Source: a bacterium | GTDB taxonomy: Bacteria > Bacillota > Clostridia > Oscillospirales > Acutalibacteraceae | Reading direction: 5' to 3' | Assembly: GCA_020625875.1 (NCBI GenBank) | Contig: JAHLAX010000046.1 | Coordinates: forward strand, 1 to 64,000 | Length of the DNA: 64,000 nucleotides | The notes under the pieces: generated by a model | What the model was told of the DNA's origin: nothing | Database searches by the model: none | Seen by the model: only the letters and a program-made list of their open reading frames with translations | Translations under genes and position numbers: made by a program | Shown here: positions 33,245 through 42,059 of the stretch, piece after piece | Position numbering within the stretch: position 1 is the stretch's first letter | Layout: the number at the start of each line of letters is the position of its first letter

Positions 33245-34327
33245 TCAGTAGGGCATACTTGGAAGAAAACAGAAAAGTACAACACCCGCGATCAGCGAGC
33301 ATACGCCGATTGCTATAAAAATACGCCTGCCGATTTGTGGTTTACCTTTTACGATAAACCTCGAAAGCCCGCCAATGTCGCCGAGTGTTAAATACGGCAG
33401 CAGTGTTAGCAGCACCAAAAAGTCTACGCCTGTCAGTATCTGACGTACGGGGCGATCCATAGTGCCGAGAAAGTGTATCGTATAATTAAAATAAGCGAAA
33501 GCAAACACGACATATCCTGTTATGAATATAATTGTCAGAATCTTAAGAAAAACATTTTTGCCTCTAAAGCCAGGGGGGATGGCGTAATTGATGTATTTTT
33601 TTGAAGTTTTATTTCTTTTGTAGAATTTTCTGCCGAGAATCTCACGCTTTAAATCATCGGCGTTGTTATACCTGTTGTCGCTGTCCATCTCGATACATCT
33701 GCGGATTATCGGTGTAAGACCGCCTTGATACAGCTTTTCGTTCGGCAGCTTACCTGTCAGAAGAAAATTCATAAGCACACCGCAGGAATATATGTCGGCG
33801 CGGGCGTCCGTCTGTGAAAAGCCGAATTGCTCCGGTGCGGCGTAACCGGGTGTTCCGAACACCTGAGTGTCTTTGCTCTGACCGTTTTTGACTGAACGCG
33901 CTATGTCGTAGTCGATGATTTTGACTATGCCGCTTTTGTCAATCATAACATTTGAAGGGTTGATGTCGCGATGAATGATTCCTAGCTTATGCAGTTCTAT
34001 AAGTCCGTCGCACAGCTGGGCTATGATGTTTTTAACCTTGATTTCAGAAAACAACCTGTTCGAGTTGACCGCTTCGTCGAGAGTAACTCCCTCAATATAC
34101 TCGCATACGCTTACGCATTTTCCGTTTTGTATTACAGAGTCATACACGCGCATAAGATTAGGGTGCTCAAGCCGAGATATTCTGTCGAATATATCAAAGC
34201 TTTCTTCTTTGCAAACGCACTTAACCATCAGCGTGCCGTCCGAATTGTTGCGCACCAAGGTTGATTTTTTGCCCAACGGATTCAGCTCGGTGAATTGCCA
34301 CAATCTTAATTTTTCGTCAACATTCAT
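33245..34327 (-). CDS. Membrane-bound Ser/Thr protein kinase
   Basis: 360-aa Hanks-type kinase. The catalytic core spans about residues 10-230: VKCV with the ATP-binding Lys, HRDINPSNVM with the catalytic Asp and Asn, DYD in place of DFG, and GTPGYAAPEQFG in the activation segment. The glycine loop is poor (LGKKSTLVRN). The last 110 residues hold about three membrane segments and no PASTA repeats, so it is not a PrkC-type wall sensor. It diverges from an HTH-like gene across a gap of about 60 bases, suggesting a kinase-regulator pair. Ribosome site AAGAGG. Confidence 0.88.
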   Translation of the reverse strand: MNVDEKLRLWQFTELNPLGKKSTLVRNNSDGTLMVKCVCKEESFDIFDRISRLEHPNLMRVYDSVIQNGKCVSVCEYIEGVTLDEAVNSNRLFSEIKVKNIIAQLCDGLIELHKLGIIHRDINPSNVMIDKSGIVKIIDYDIARSVKNGQSKDTQVFGTPGYAAPEQFGFSQTDARADIYSCGVLMNFLLTGKLPNEKLYQGGLTPIIRRCIEMDSDNRYNNADDLKREILGRKFYKRNKTSKKYINYAIPPGFRGKNVFLKILTIIFITGYVVFAFAYFNYTIHFLGTMDRPVRQILTGVDFLVLLTLLPYLTLGDIGGLSRFIVKGKPQIGRRIFIAIGVCSLIAGVVLFCFLPSMPY

Positions 34328-34394
34328 ACGAACCTCTTGAAAAACAATAAATTAATATGATATTATTTTAGCATACACGAAAGGAATGTACAAT

Positions 34395-34817
34395 ATGAAA
34401 AAAACAACCGATGACCTCTGGAACGAGATGCTGCAGACCGATAATGTGGATGAATTTATAAAGAACAATCCCGAGGATGTGTTTTTTAACGGTCTGGAGG
34501 AGTTCTTTGACTATCAGCTTAAAACAAAAAATCTGAAGTCGGGCAAAGTGTTTGAGGCAGCGATGATTGAAAGACATTTTGGCCATCAGATAATTACGGG
34601 GATGAGAGGAGCGACTCGCGACAAAATCATTCAGATTTGCTTTGGGTTGAAGCTGAACTTAAGTGAAGCTCAGCAGTTTATAAAAATTAGCGGTAACCGA
34701 GAGCTTTATGCCAGAGACCACCGCGATTTGGTGATTATTTACGCGATTAAGGACGGAAAGTCGCTAATCGAAACAAACCTCGAATTAGAAAAACGAAACC
34801 TCAGTGTTTTTGAATAA
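34395..34817 (+). CDS. HTH-like small protein divergent from kinase gene
   Basis: 140-aa soluble protein. Residues about 47-92 (KVFEAAMIERHFGHQIITGM, RDKIIQICFGLKLNLSEAQQ) have the spacing of an XRE-like helix-turn-helix, although sequence identity to known regulators is not evident. The N-terminal 45 residues are acidic and helical; the C-terminus (DHRDLVIIYAIKDGKSLIET) is helical too. The start is ATG 34395, 9 bases after AAAGGA; ATG 34386 lies on the ribosome site. Divergence from the kinase gene suggests it may be a kinase substrate or regulator. A terminator follows. Confidence 0.7.
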   Translation: MKKTTDDLWNEMLQTDNVDEFIKNNPEDVFFNGLEEFFDYQLKTKNLKSGKVFEAAMIERHFGHQIITGMRGATRDKIIQICFGLKLNLSEAQQFIKISGNRELYARDHRDLVIIYAIKDGKSLIETNLELEKRNLSVFE

Positions 34818-34819
34818 TA

Positions 34820-34858
34820 AATGGACGGTTCAGTGTTCTGAACCGTCCGTTATCTTTT
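34820..34858. terminator. Bidirectional terminator between HTH gene and nrdG
   Basis: Stem GGACGGTTCA (34823-34832) / TGAACCGTCC (34839-34848) with flanking T- or A-rich runs; serves two convergent genes. Confidence 0.8.
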
Positions 34859-35399
34859 ATCCTCTTGTTTTTGTGCCGTCGTAGAGCGTATCCTCGTTTA
34901 CGCTCACAGCCTTGCCTTGCTTAAGGCTTTCGGGAACATCGAGGAAGCGCTGGTTTTTGCTGCCTCTGAACAGAAGCATAAGGCTTCGCTGTTCCTCAAT
35001 AAAAGGTCCGTCCACAAGATAGTCGAGGTTTTTTAAAAGAGCCATCCATTCTGGCTTTTCCTCGCTTCCAGCGATGAGTTCTTCAAAGGTATATCCTGAG
35101 TAGCTCATCACGTTTAAACCGTTCTCGTGGCATTTCTGAGCCAATTCCGCCAGCGCTTCGGCTTGGCAGAAAGGTTCGCCTCCCGAGAAGGTCAATCCCT
35201 GCAGGATTTTGTTCTTTACGGCTATAGCCAGAATCTTGTCAACGTCGCCCGAGTGCCTCGGCTCAAACGCCCAGGTTTCGGGATTGTGACAGCCCTTGCA
35301 GTGGTGCGGGCAGCCTTGTGTAAAAATCGTCATTCTAATGCCCGGGCCGTCAACGATACTCTCGCTGACGACCCCGCTTAAATTTAATTTAGTACCCAT
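34857..35399 (-). CDS. nrdG: Anaerobic ribonucleotide reductase activating protein
   Basis: 180-aa radical SAM enzyme that makes the glycyl radical on NrdD. The iron-sulfur motif CPHHCKGC (CxxxCxxC) is near residue 30, followed by GLTFSGGEPF. Its ATG lies one base after the nrdD stop, with no strong ribosome site, so translation is probably coupled. Complete for the family. Confidence 0.95.
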   Translation of the reverse strand: MGTKLNLSGVVSESIVDGPGIRMTIFTQGCPHHCKGCHNPETWAFEPRHSGDVDKILAIAVKNKILQGLTFSGGEPFCQAEALAELAQKCHENGLNVMSYSGYTFEELIAGSEEKPEWMALLKNLDYLVDGPFIEEQRSLMLLFRGSKNQRFLDVPESLKQGKAVSVNEDTLYDGTKTRG

Positions 35400-35400
35400 T

Positions 35401-37767
35401 TTATACTGCTTCGTCTGTAAGCTCGCTCATATCAAGGCTCTCGCCGATATTGTGCTTAACTCTGTCTTCAACCTCGGCGCGCTTGGCGTCGTTGAAGCGG
35501 TCGAGCGTACCTACAAGGTAGCCTGTGATTCTGCGGATACGCTCAAAGCCTATGCCGCCCGAGCCTTCCTTACGTCCGCATACGGGGCAGTAATCGCCGA
35601 TTATGCCTGTGTGTCCGCATACAGGGTCGCGGTCTACGGGATGGTTGATTGAGCCGTAGCCTACGCCGCATTCCTTCATCTGACGGATAACTGCCTCGAA
35701 CGCGTCAAGGTTCTGAGTCGGGTCGCCGTCGAGCTCAATGTAAGAAATGTGACCGCCGTTTGTAAGAGCGTGATATGGAGCTTCGAGCTTAATCTTCTCC
35801 ATAGCCGAAATGTTGTAGTATACAGGGATATGGAAGGAGTTTGTATAATAATCTCTGTCTGTAACGCCCTCGATTTTGCCGAAGCGCTCACGGTCGATTC
35901 TTACGAAACGTCCTGAAAGTCCTTCAGCTGGTGTGCCGATAAGGGCGAAGTTGAGCTGATGTCTCTGAGTAGCCTCGTTCATCTTCTTGCGCATATAGCC
36001 GATGATTTCGAGACCGAGCTTCTGTGAGCTTTCGCTCTCGCCGTGGTGCTTGCCGACCAATGCCTTAAGACATTCCGCGAGACCGATGAAGCCTACTGTG
36101 AGTGAGCCGTGCTTTAATACGTCGCGGACTGAATCATTCGGACCGAGTTTTTCGGAGTCAATCCAGACGCCCTGTCCCATAAGGAAGGGATAGTTTCTGA
36201 CGAGCTTGGAGCACTGAATCTCAAATCTCTCCAAAAGCTGCTCAACACAAAGGTCGCACATTCTGTCAAGCTGCTCAAAGAAGAAGTCAACATTTTTATT
36301 AGAAAGGATAGCGAGGCGGGGGAGGTTGATTGATGTAAAGCTTAAGTTGCCTCTGCCGTAGGTAATCTCGCGCTCGGGGTCGTGGATGTTGCCGATAACT
36401 CTTGTGCGGCATCCCATATAGCCGACCTCTGTCTCGGGATGACCTTCCTTGTAATAAGCGATGTTATAGGGAGCGTCGAGGAACGAGTAGTTGGGGAAGA
36501 GGCGCTTCGCGCTGACCTTCATCGTTTCTTTATAAATATCATAGTTGGGGTCGCCGGGGTTGTAGTTTACGCCCTCTTTTACTTTGAAAATCTGAATGGG
36601 GAAGATAGGTGTCTCGCCGTTGCCCAGACCGTTGTCTGTAGCCTTGAGGATGTTCTTCATAACCATTCTGCCCTCGGGCGAAATATCTGTGCCGTAGTTG
36701 AGGGATGAGAACGGAATCTGAGCGCCCGCGCGGCTGTGCATTGTGTTGAGGTTGTGGATAAGAGCCTCCATAGCCTGGAATGTAGCTCTGTCAGTCTCAA
36801 CCTCGGCGTGTTTGAACGCGAATCTCTGGAGCTTGCCCGCGAGCTTCTCGCCGTACTTTTCTGTGAGAATCTTATTCTCGGCTGCCTTATAGTCGGGGCT
36901 GTTGTCCTCGAGCTTCGGCCATTCGCCCGCGATTTCCTCTGCTTTGTCGCAGATTTCCTTGGTTGTAGCCTTGGCGTTTTCGTCATCTGTTAAGAGCTCA
37001 ATCGCTCTCTCGAGATTCTGGCGATAGCGCTTGCGGTATGTCTTGCGAACACCAGGAGCCATAGAGTAGTCAAAGTTCGGAACGCTCTGACCGCCGTGCT
37101 GGTCGTTCTGGTTGGACTGAATTGCAATACACGCGAGAGCGGAGTAGCTCTGAATATCGTTAGGTTCTCTTAGGTAGCCGTGACCTGTTGAGAAGCCGTC
37201 CTTAAAAAGCTTTAATAAGTCGATCTGACAGCAGGTTGTTGTCAGCGTCAAAAAGTCGAGGTCATGAATATGAATGTCGCCGTCGAGGTGAGCCTTTGAG
37301 TGCTTGGGGTTGAGGATATACATATGATAGAACTGCTTAGCGCCCTCTGAGCCGTACTTGAGCATTGTGCCCATAGCTGTGTCGCCGTCGATGTTGGCGT
37401 TTTCGCGCTTAACGTCGTTGTCTTTAGCGGCCTTGAATGTAAGGTCCTCATAAATCTTCATCAGCTTGGTGTTCATATCGCGAACACGGGTACGCTCCGC
37501 GCGGTAGAGAATGAACTCCTTGGCGGTTCTGGCGTGACCGTTTTCGATGAGCACCTTTTCAACTGTATCCTGTACGTGTTCAACAGTCGGCTCTGTAACG
37601 CCCTCAGCCTCTAGTGTGGCGAGAACTTCCTTGGCGAGCTTTTCGGCTGTCTCGTAGTCTGTGCCGCCGATAGCCTGAGCCGCCTTGTAGATTGCCTGAG
37701 TGATTTTTTCTAAATCAAAATTTGCTGTGCGTCCGTCGCGCTTTTTAATCTTAGTAATCATAGTCAT
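35401..37767 (-). CDS. nrdD: Anaerobic ribonucleoside-triphosphate reductase
   Basis: Class III reductase of 788 aa that makes deoxynucleotides without oxygen. Residues 1-95 form an ATP cone (KIKKRDGRTANFDLEKITQA). The catalytic domain has the expected thiols, and a zinc site near the end (CGHTGIIGDYCPVCG). The radical glycine is in RRITGYL (about G749). It forms an operon with nrdG. NrdR-type palindromes lie upstream (37809-37824, 37964-38010), so it is likely repressed by NrdR. It supports strict anaerobic growth. Confidence 0.97.
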   Translation of the reverse strand: MTMITKIKKRDGRTANFDLEKITQAIYKAAQAIGGTDYETAEKLAKEVLATLEAEGVTEPTVEHVQDTVEKVLIENGHARTAKEFILYRAERTRVRDMNTKLMKIYEDLTFKAAKDNDVKRENANIDGDTAMGTMLKYGSEGAKQFYHMYILNPKHSKAHLDGDIHIHDLDFLTLTTTCCQIDLLKLFKDGFSTGHGYLREPNDIQSYSALACIAIQSNQNDQHGGQSVPNFDYSMAPGVRKTYRKRYRQNLERAIELLTDDENAKATTKEICDKAEEIAGEWPKLEDNSPDYKAAENKILTEKYGEKLAGKLQRFAFKHAEVETDRATFQAMEALIHNLNTMHSRAGAQIPFSSLNYGTDISPEGRMVMKNILKATDNGLGNGETPIFPIQIFKVKEGVNYNPGDPNYDIYKETMKVSAKRLFPNYSFLDAPYNIAYYKEGHPETEVGYMGCRTRVIGNIHDPEREITYGRGNLSFTSINLPRLAILSNKNVDFFFEQLDRMCDLCVEQLLERFEIQCSKLVRNYPFLMGQGVWIDSEKLGPNDSVRDVLKHGSLTVGFIGLAECLKALVGKHHGESESSQKLGLEIIGYMRKKMNEATQRHQLNFALIGTPAEGLSGRFVRIDRERFGKIEGVTDRDYYTNSFHIPVYYNISAMEKIKLEAPYHALTNGGHISYIELDGDPTQNLDAFEAVIRQMKECGVGYGSINHPVDRDPVCGHTGIIGDYCPVCGRKEGSGGIGFERIRRITGYLVGTLDRFNDAKRAEVEDRVKHNIGESLDMSELTDEAV

Positions 37768-37808
37768 TACCTCCCTGTTACATCTTTGTAAACGTTAATT
37801 CTTCTAAA

Positions 37809-37824
37809 ACACAATATATTGTGT
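37809..37824. promoter_or_regulatory. Perfect NrdR box downstream of nrdD transcription start
   Basis: ACACAATATATTGTGT, a perfect 16-bp palindrome identical to the Clostridial NrdR box pattern. It lies about 15-30 bases after the predicted start of the nrdD transcript. Confidence 0.8.
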
Positions 37825-37845
37825 CATCTCTCAGATTGCCAGCAC

Positions 37846-37874
37846 ATTATATCGGATTTCACGCTTTTCGTCAA
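37846..37874 (-). promoter_or_regulatory. Promoter of nrdDG
   Basis: Minus strand TTGACG (37874-37869), 17-base spacer, TATAAT (37851-37846). Confidence 0.75.
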
Positions 37875-37963
37875 TTAGTAAAAGTGACTAATTACAAGGA
37901 TAATTTTTGTGCAATATGAGCAGAAACCCGCGATAATATTTTATAAAGGAATTAAACGCTAAA

Positions 37964-38010
37964 AAACAACAAATTGTGTCTAATTTGTAACCCGACACAA
38001 GATGTTGTGT
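37964..38010. promoter_or_regulatory. Tandem NrdR boxes, 31 bp apart
   Basis: AAACAACAAATTGTGT (37964-37979, 13 of 16 matches to the palindrome) and ACACAAGATGTTGTGT (37995-38010, 14 of 16). The 31-bp spacing, three helical turns, is the usual NrdR arrangement. A weaker minus-strand promoter (TTGTTT, 18 bases, TATAAA) may overlap the nearer box. Confidence 0.7.
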
Positions 38011-38073
38011 TTTGTTAAAAAATGTAATTTTTAAATTACCGTTCTGTAATTAGTGGTAAATAGAGAGTAGAGA

Positions 38074-38240
38074 GCCTTCCCCCTTTGGGGGAAGGTGGGC
38101 AAATCGCATTAAGCGATTTGGTCGGATGAGGGCATACTGACATTTATAATAGATGGAACTTTCGTATACGGATGCTAAACGTATGTCTGCCCTCATCCGC
38201 CTCACTATGTTCGGCACCTTCCCCCAAGGGGGGAAGGCTT
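38074..38240. repeat. TTCCC-ended inverted-repeat element, copy 3
   Basis: Ends GCCTTCCCCCTTTGGGGGAAG and CTTCCCCCAAGGGGGGAAGGC (each also a local hairpin). Inside are AAATCGCATTAAGCGATTT and a GGATGAGGGCA...TGCCCTCATCC pair. Confidence 0.75.
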
Positions 38241-38258
38241 GCCAGCTCTCCTACAGTT

Positions 38259-38292
38259 AAAAAAACGAAAGGCTCGGTTGCCCGAGCCTTTC
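38259..38292 (-). terminator. Terminator of the X25 starch-protein gene
   Basis: Stem GAAAGGCTCGG (38267-38277) / CCGAGCCTTTC (38282-38292); minus-strand T-tract from A run at 38259-38265. Confidence 0.85.
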
Positions 38293-38311
38293 TGATAAAC
38301 TAAAAGTTTAA

Positions 38312-40063
38312 TTATTTAACAACTTTAACCTTAAGAGTTACAGACTTAGAACCAGCCTTGTAGTTCTTGTCGCCCTTAGCGGAAACCTTAACGTTGATTT
38401 TGTAAGTCTTGTTCTTCTTAAGACCCTTCTTAACAGTTACAACGCCCTTCTTGGAAACTGCAATATACTTGTTTTTGGTAGCCTGCTTATAGGAAACAGC
38501 GCCCTTAGCCTTAGTAACTGAGAATGCCTTAGATGCCTTAAATGTTGTCTTCTTGGCGTTTACCTTAACCTTAAGAGCCTTAGCTGAAACCTTCATTGTG
38601 TTAGCAGCCTTAGCGATAGTAAAGGTCTTCTTGAGTGTGCCTGTGTAAGAGCCCTTACCTGTAATAGTAACAGTAGCCTTACCTGCGTTTGTGTTGTTCT
38701 TATAAGATACTGTGTAATCTGTCTTTTCCTTAAGAACAGTGGAGCCATTCTTAACCTTAACAGATAATTTGATAGCTTTGCCTTTGTAAGTAACTGTCTT
38801 AAGACCTGTTACTGTGCACTTAGCAACGCTGATCTTAGCGGGTGTGGGAACAGGAGCTACTGTATCGTCAACTACAGGAACTTCGTCCTCGGGACCGTAA
38901 ACTGTAGCTACAACAGCCTCAGGATTTGCGCCTTCGATTTCGGGTGCTGCTGAGAGCTGTACAAACTTGAATACTACTGTGGAGCCGTCATTGGGAACCT
39001 CTACATAAGTGTTGTTGCCCATTCCGCCCGGATGCCATGTAGCCTTACCGTTTGCGTCAATATAAACTACCTTGAACTCGTAGCGGGGCATGCCCTTATC
39101 GTCAACGTTGTTTGCGCTGGAAGGAACGTTAGTTGCTACATAGTAGTAGAAAGAACCGTCGTTAGAAGCTGTGAGCTTGGGTGAGCCGTTTGTGGAAGCC
39201 TCAGCATATCCCCACTCTGTGCCGCAAACCTCTTCTGAACCTGTGAGGTAGTAACCGGGAACGATTTCAGCAACGGGCTCTGTATCGGAAGTTACGGGTT
39301 CGCCCTCAGAAGTTGAGGGGTCAACTGTAGCGTCAGAAAGCTCTACAGAGTATGTAGCGCCTGTCTTTGAAGCAAAATCAAACTCAGAAAGATCAAGTGT
39401 AAATGTTACGTCCTTTGCCTCAGTAAGAACAAGTGCGAAGTTGCCTGCGGCATTCCATACAGCGGCACCTGAGAGAGCAGTAGCGTCTTCGCCTGCGCCC
39501 CAGTTAGCGTCCCAGTTGCCGTTAGCGGCGAACTTATAGCTGTAAGAACCAGCAGCAACGTTTGTGCAGGTTACTGTGTATACGTCGTCTTCAGCAGTCA
39601 TTACAGGAGCGTCAGCAAACTGCCAGGTTGTGAAGCCCATTAACTGCATTGTGTCAATGGTAATACCTGTTGTTGCTTCGACACTGTCGCCGTAGAAACC
39701 AACTTCGTTATTTGTGGGGTCGAATGTGATTGTTACGTTACAAACCTCTGATACAGTGATGTCAAAGTTTGCGTTACCTTCACCGTCGCCAATCCATCTT
39801 TCGCCGTCTTCAACTACCTTGAACTGGTAGCTGCCTACCGCAACGCTCTCGAATGTTTTCTCATACAAGCCTGACTCAGCAAGTGTCATAGCGTTTGTTG
39901 TGTCTTCACCGTCCCACTCGGAAGTGCAAAGAGCTGGTACGCCAGCTACAACATAAGTGTGCTCGATTTGCTCGCTATCATTAGCGGAAGCACTAACCAT
40001 AGCTATTGAAGCGATCATAAGAACCGCGAGAACAACAGCTAAAGCCTGTCTGAATTTTCTCAT
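38312..40063 (-). CDS. Secreted multi-module starch-binding protein (X25-like)
   Basis: 583-aa exported protein. Residues 1-27 are a signal peptide. Three repeated beta modules follow: about 33-125, 128-245 (FTTWQFADAPVMTAEDDVYT; AAGSYSYKFAANGNWDANWG) and 260-390. The second module closely resembles X25 modules of pullulanases and R. bromii Sas20-type starch proteins; the others match it more weakly (GSYQFKVVEDGERWIGDGEG, YEFKVVYIDANG). A Pro/Asp linker leads to an Ig-like segment (YTVSYKNNTNAGKATVTITG) and then the basic Lys-rich domain (about 490-583, SAKGDKNY...LKVKVVK). No catalytic motif or dockerin is seen. Start ATG 40063 follows AAGGAGG; promoter at 40113-40141. Confidence 0.8.
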   Translation of the reverse strand: MRKFRQALAVVLAVLMIASIAMVSASANDSEQIEHTYVVAGVPALCTSEWDGEDTTNAMTLAESGLYEKTFESVAVGSYQFKVVEDGERWIGDGEGNANFDITVSEVCNVTITFDPTNNEVGFYGDSVEATTGITIDTMQLMGFTTWQFADAPVMTAEDDVYTVTCTNVAAGSYSYKFAANGNWDANWGAGEDATALSGAAVWNAAGNFALVLTEAKDVTFTLDLSEFDFASKTGATYSVELSDATVDPSTSEGEPVTSDTEPVAEIVPGYYLTGSEEVCGTEWGYAEASTNGSPKLTASNDGSFYYYVATNVPSSANNVDDKGMPRYEFKVVYIDANGKATWHPGGMGNNTYVEVPNDGSTVVFKFVQLSAAPEIEGANPEAVVATVYGPEDEVPVVDDTVAPVPTPAKISVAKCTVTGLKTVTYKGKAIKLSVKVKNGSTVLKEKTDYTVSYKNNTNAGKATVTITGKGSYTGTLKKTFTIAKAANTMKVSAKALKVKVNAKKTTFKASKAFSVTKAKGAVSYKQATKNKYIAVSKKGVVTVKKGLKKNKTYKINVKVSAKGDKNYKAGSKSVTLKVKVVK

Positions 40064-40112
40064 TTTGAAAATCCTCCTTAAAAAAATATTTTTTCGGTTT
40101 GAAACCATCTTT

Positions 40113-40141
40113 ATTATAAAATAATTCAAAATATAAATCAA
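40113..40141 (-). promoter_or_regulatory. Promoter of the X25 starch-protein gene
   Basis: Minus strand TTGATT (40141-40136), 17-base spacer, TATAAT (40118-40113), 50 bases before the ATG. Confidence 0.7.
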
Positions 40142-40212
40142 TAAAAAAATTACATAATTTTAATGTTTTTATATGAAAAAACTTGTCCATTATTACAATT
40201 TTCAACATATTT

Positions 40213-40248
40213 CCAAAAAAAGAAAAAAGCGCCCCGAAGGACGCTTTT
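40213..40248 (-). terminator. Terminator of putP
   Basis: Stem AAAAGCG (40225-40231) / CGCTTTT (40242-40248) extended by CC/GG pairs, with a minus-strand T-tract from A-rich 40213-40226. Confidence 0.75.
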
Positions 40249-40269
40249 AATTCAATGTTTGTTTTTTAA

Positions 40270-41817
40270 TTAAGCTTCAACGTTTTTAACCTGCTCGAAT
40301 TCCTTTACGATTTCGTTGTCGGGAGCTTTAGTTATGAGTGAAACGATTATCATAACAACCAAAGCAACAGGGAAGCCGACTGCGAGTGAGTAGAGGCCTG
40401 TAGCAGCGCCGATTGTCTGTCCGCTTACGAAAGGAATGTAGTCCCATGCGATAACGGTGAGAGCGCCGCTTATCATACCCGCGAGAGCGCCCTGCCAGTT
40501 ACTGCGTTTCCAGAACAGTGCGAGCAGTACAACTGGTCCGAACGCCGCGCCGAAGCCTGCCCACGCGTCTGATACAAGTCCCATAATACTTGATTTGGGG
40601 TCAAGAGCGATTACGAACGCGATTACAGCGATTACCGCAACAGCGATTCTGCCGAGCACAAGCGCGCTCTTCTCGCTGGCTTTTTTGTTGATAACGCCCT
40701 TGTACATATCCTCAGAGATAGCCGAGGCGGTAACGAGAAGCTGGCTGTCGGCGGTACTCATAATAGCCGCCAGAATTCCGCAGAGGAAGATTCCGCCGAT
40801 AAAGATGAAGAAGCCGTTTCCTGTGAAAATCTGCTGAATCATTCTGATTAATACTGTTTCTGATGTTGTGTCGTTGAGTTCGCTTGTGAGGAAAGCGCGT
40901 CCGATAATACCGATGAAGAAAGAAGCGATGAACGCGAGTGTAACCCAGATGATGGCGATTGAGCCTGACTTTTTGATTTCTTTCTCGCTCTTAACAGCCA
41001 TAAATCTTACGAGGATATGGGGCATACCGAAGTAACCGAGTCCCCAACCAAGTCCTGATACGATTCCTGTCCATGAGATAGGCTCGCCGCCGACTGTCAT
41101 CGGGTTGACGAATGAGCCTATATCGCTGATGCCGTTCTTGGCGAGGTTAGCGTCAAAGCCGCCGTTGCCCGAAACAATAGCGTAAGCGATAATCGGAACG
41201 CTCATAATAGCCACGAGCATAAGCATACCCTGAATAAGGTCTGTGGTACATACAGCCCTGAAACCGCCGAGAAGTGTGTAAACAAGAATTACGACAGCGG
41301 CGATAATAAGACCGATAAAGTAAACCTGAGAGTAGTTTTCGTCTGTGCCGAAAAGTGTTGCGAACAGCTTTGCTCCGCTTGAGAAAGCCGACGCTGTGTA
41401 TACCGCGAAGAATACGGCGATGATAATAGCCGATACTATCTTCAGCGCGCCTTTATCACGGAAACGGTTCTCGAAGAAGCTGGGAATTGTAAGGCTGTTG
41501 CCCGCCTTAATGGTGTATCTTCTGAGTCTTTTTGATACGAATACCCAGTTGAGAATTGTACCGATTAAAAGTCCGATGGCAATCCAGATGTCGCCCGAGC
41601 CTGTGAGATAGAACGCTCCGGGCAAACCCATCAACAGCCAGCCGCTCATATCCGAGGCTTCCGCCGAGATAGCCGCTGTCCACGCGCCGAGTCCACGGCC
41701 GCCGAGGAAGTAGTCCTCGTTGTTCTTTGTCTTTCTTGAGTAGAACGCGCCGATGCCTATCATAACAAGCATATAAAACGCGAACGCGCAAAGAACAATA
41801 ATGTTTGATGTTGTCAT
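40270..41817 (-). CDS. putP: Sodium/proline symporter
   Basis: PutP, 515 aa, of the sodium:solute symporter family, imports proline with sodium. Family features: about 13 membrane segments, YFLGGRGLGAWTAAISAEASDMSGWLLMG split over the first helices, and the AIMSTADSQLLV helix with sodium-site Ser/Thr residues. Length matches PutP. A strong AGGAGG ribosome site precedes the ATG. Single-gene unit with its own terminator. Confidence 0.94.
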   Translation of the reverse strand: MTTSNIIVLCAFAFYMLVMIGIGAFYSRKTKNNEDYFLGGRGLGAWTAAISAEASDMSGWLLMGLPGAFYLTGSGDIWIAIGLLIGTILNWVFVSKRLRRYTIKAGNSLTIPSFFENRFRDKGALKIVSAIIIAVFFAVYTASAFSSGAKLFATLFGTDENYSQVYFIGLIIAAVVILVYTLLGGFRAVCTTDLIQGMLMLVAIMSVPIIAYAIVSGNGGFDANLAKNGISDIGSFVNPMTVGGEPISWTGIVSGLGWGLGYFGMPHILVRFMAVKSEKEIKKSGSIAIIWVTLAFIASFFIGIIGRAFLTSELNDTTSETVLIRMIQQIFTGNGFFIFIGGIFLCGILAAIMSTADSQLLVTASAISEDMYKGVINKKASEKSALVLGRIAVAVIAVIAFVIALDPKSSIMGLVSDAWAGFGAAFGPVVLLALFWKRSNWQGALAGMISGALTVIAWDYIPFVSGQTIGAATGLYSLAVGFPVALVVMIIVSLITKAPDNEIVKEFEQVKNVEA

Positions 41818-41965
41818 TATTTCCCTCCTGATTTTATTACTTTACTAACATAAAGTAAAAATTTTTTTAACTCGAATATAATACCATATAATATGGGATT
41901 TTTCAAGTGACCAATGTGCACAATTCTTTCGTGAAAATTTTTACATTTTATTTCTATATATAATA

Positions 41966-41994
41966 TTGATTAAAAATCGAGTTTAGATTATAAT
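41966..41994 (+). promoter_or_regulatory. Promoter of alr-polA
   Basis: TTGATT (41966-41971), 17-base spacer, TATAAT (41989-41994), 65 bases before the alr ATG. Confidence 0.7.
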
Positions 41995-42059
41995 ATAATA
42001 AGATTAATATGGATTATTATGTATAATTATATTTATGCGTAAATGCGGAAGGCGAGTAT

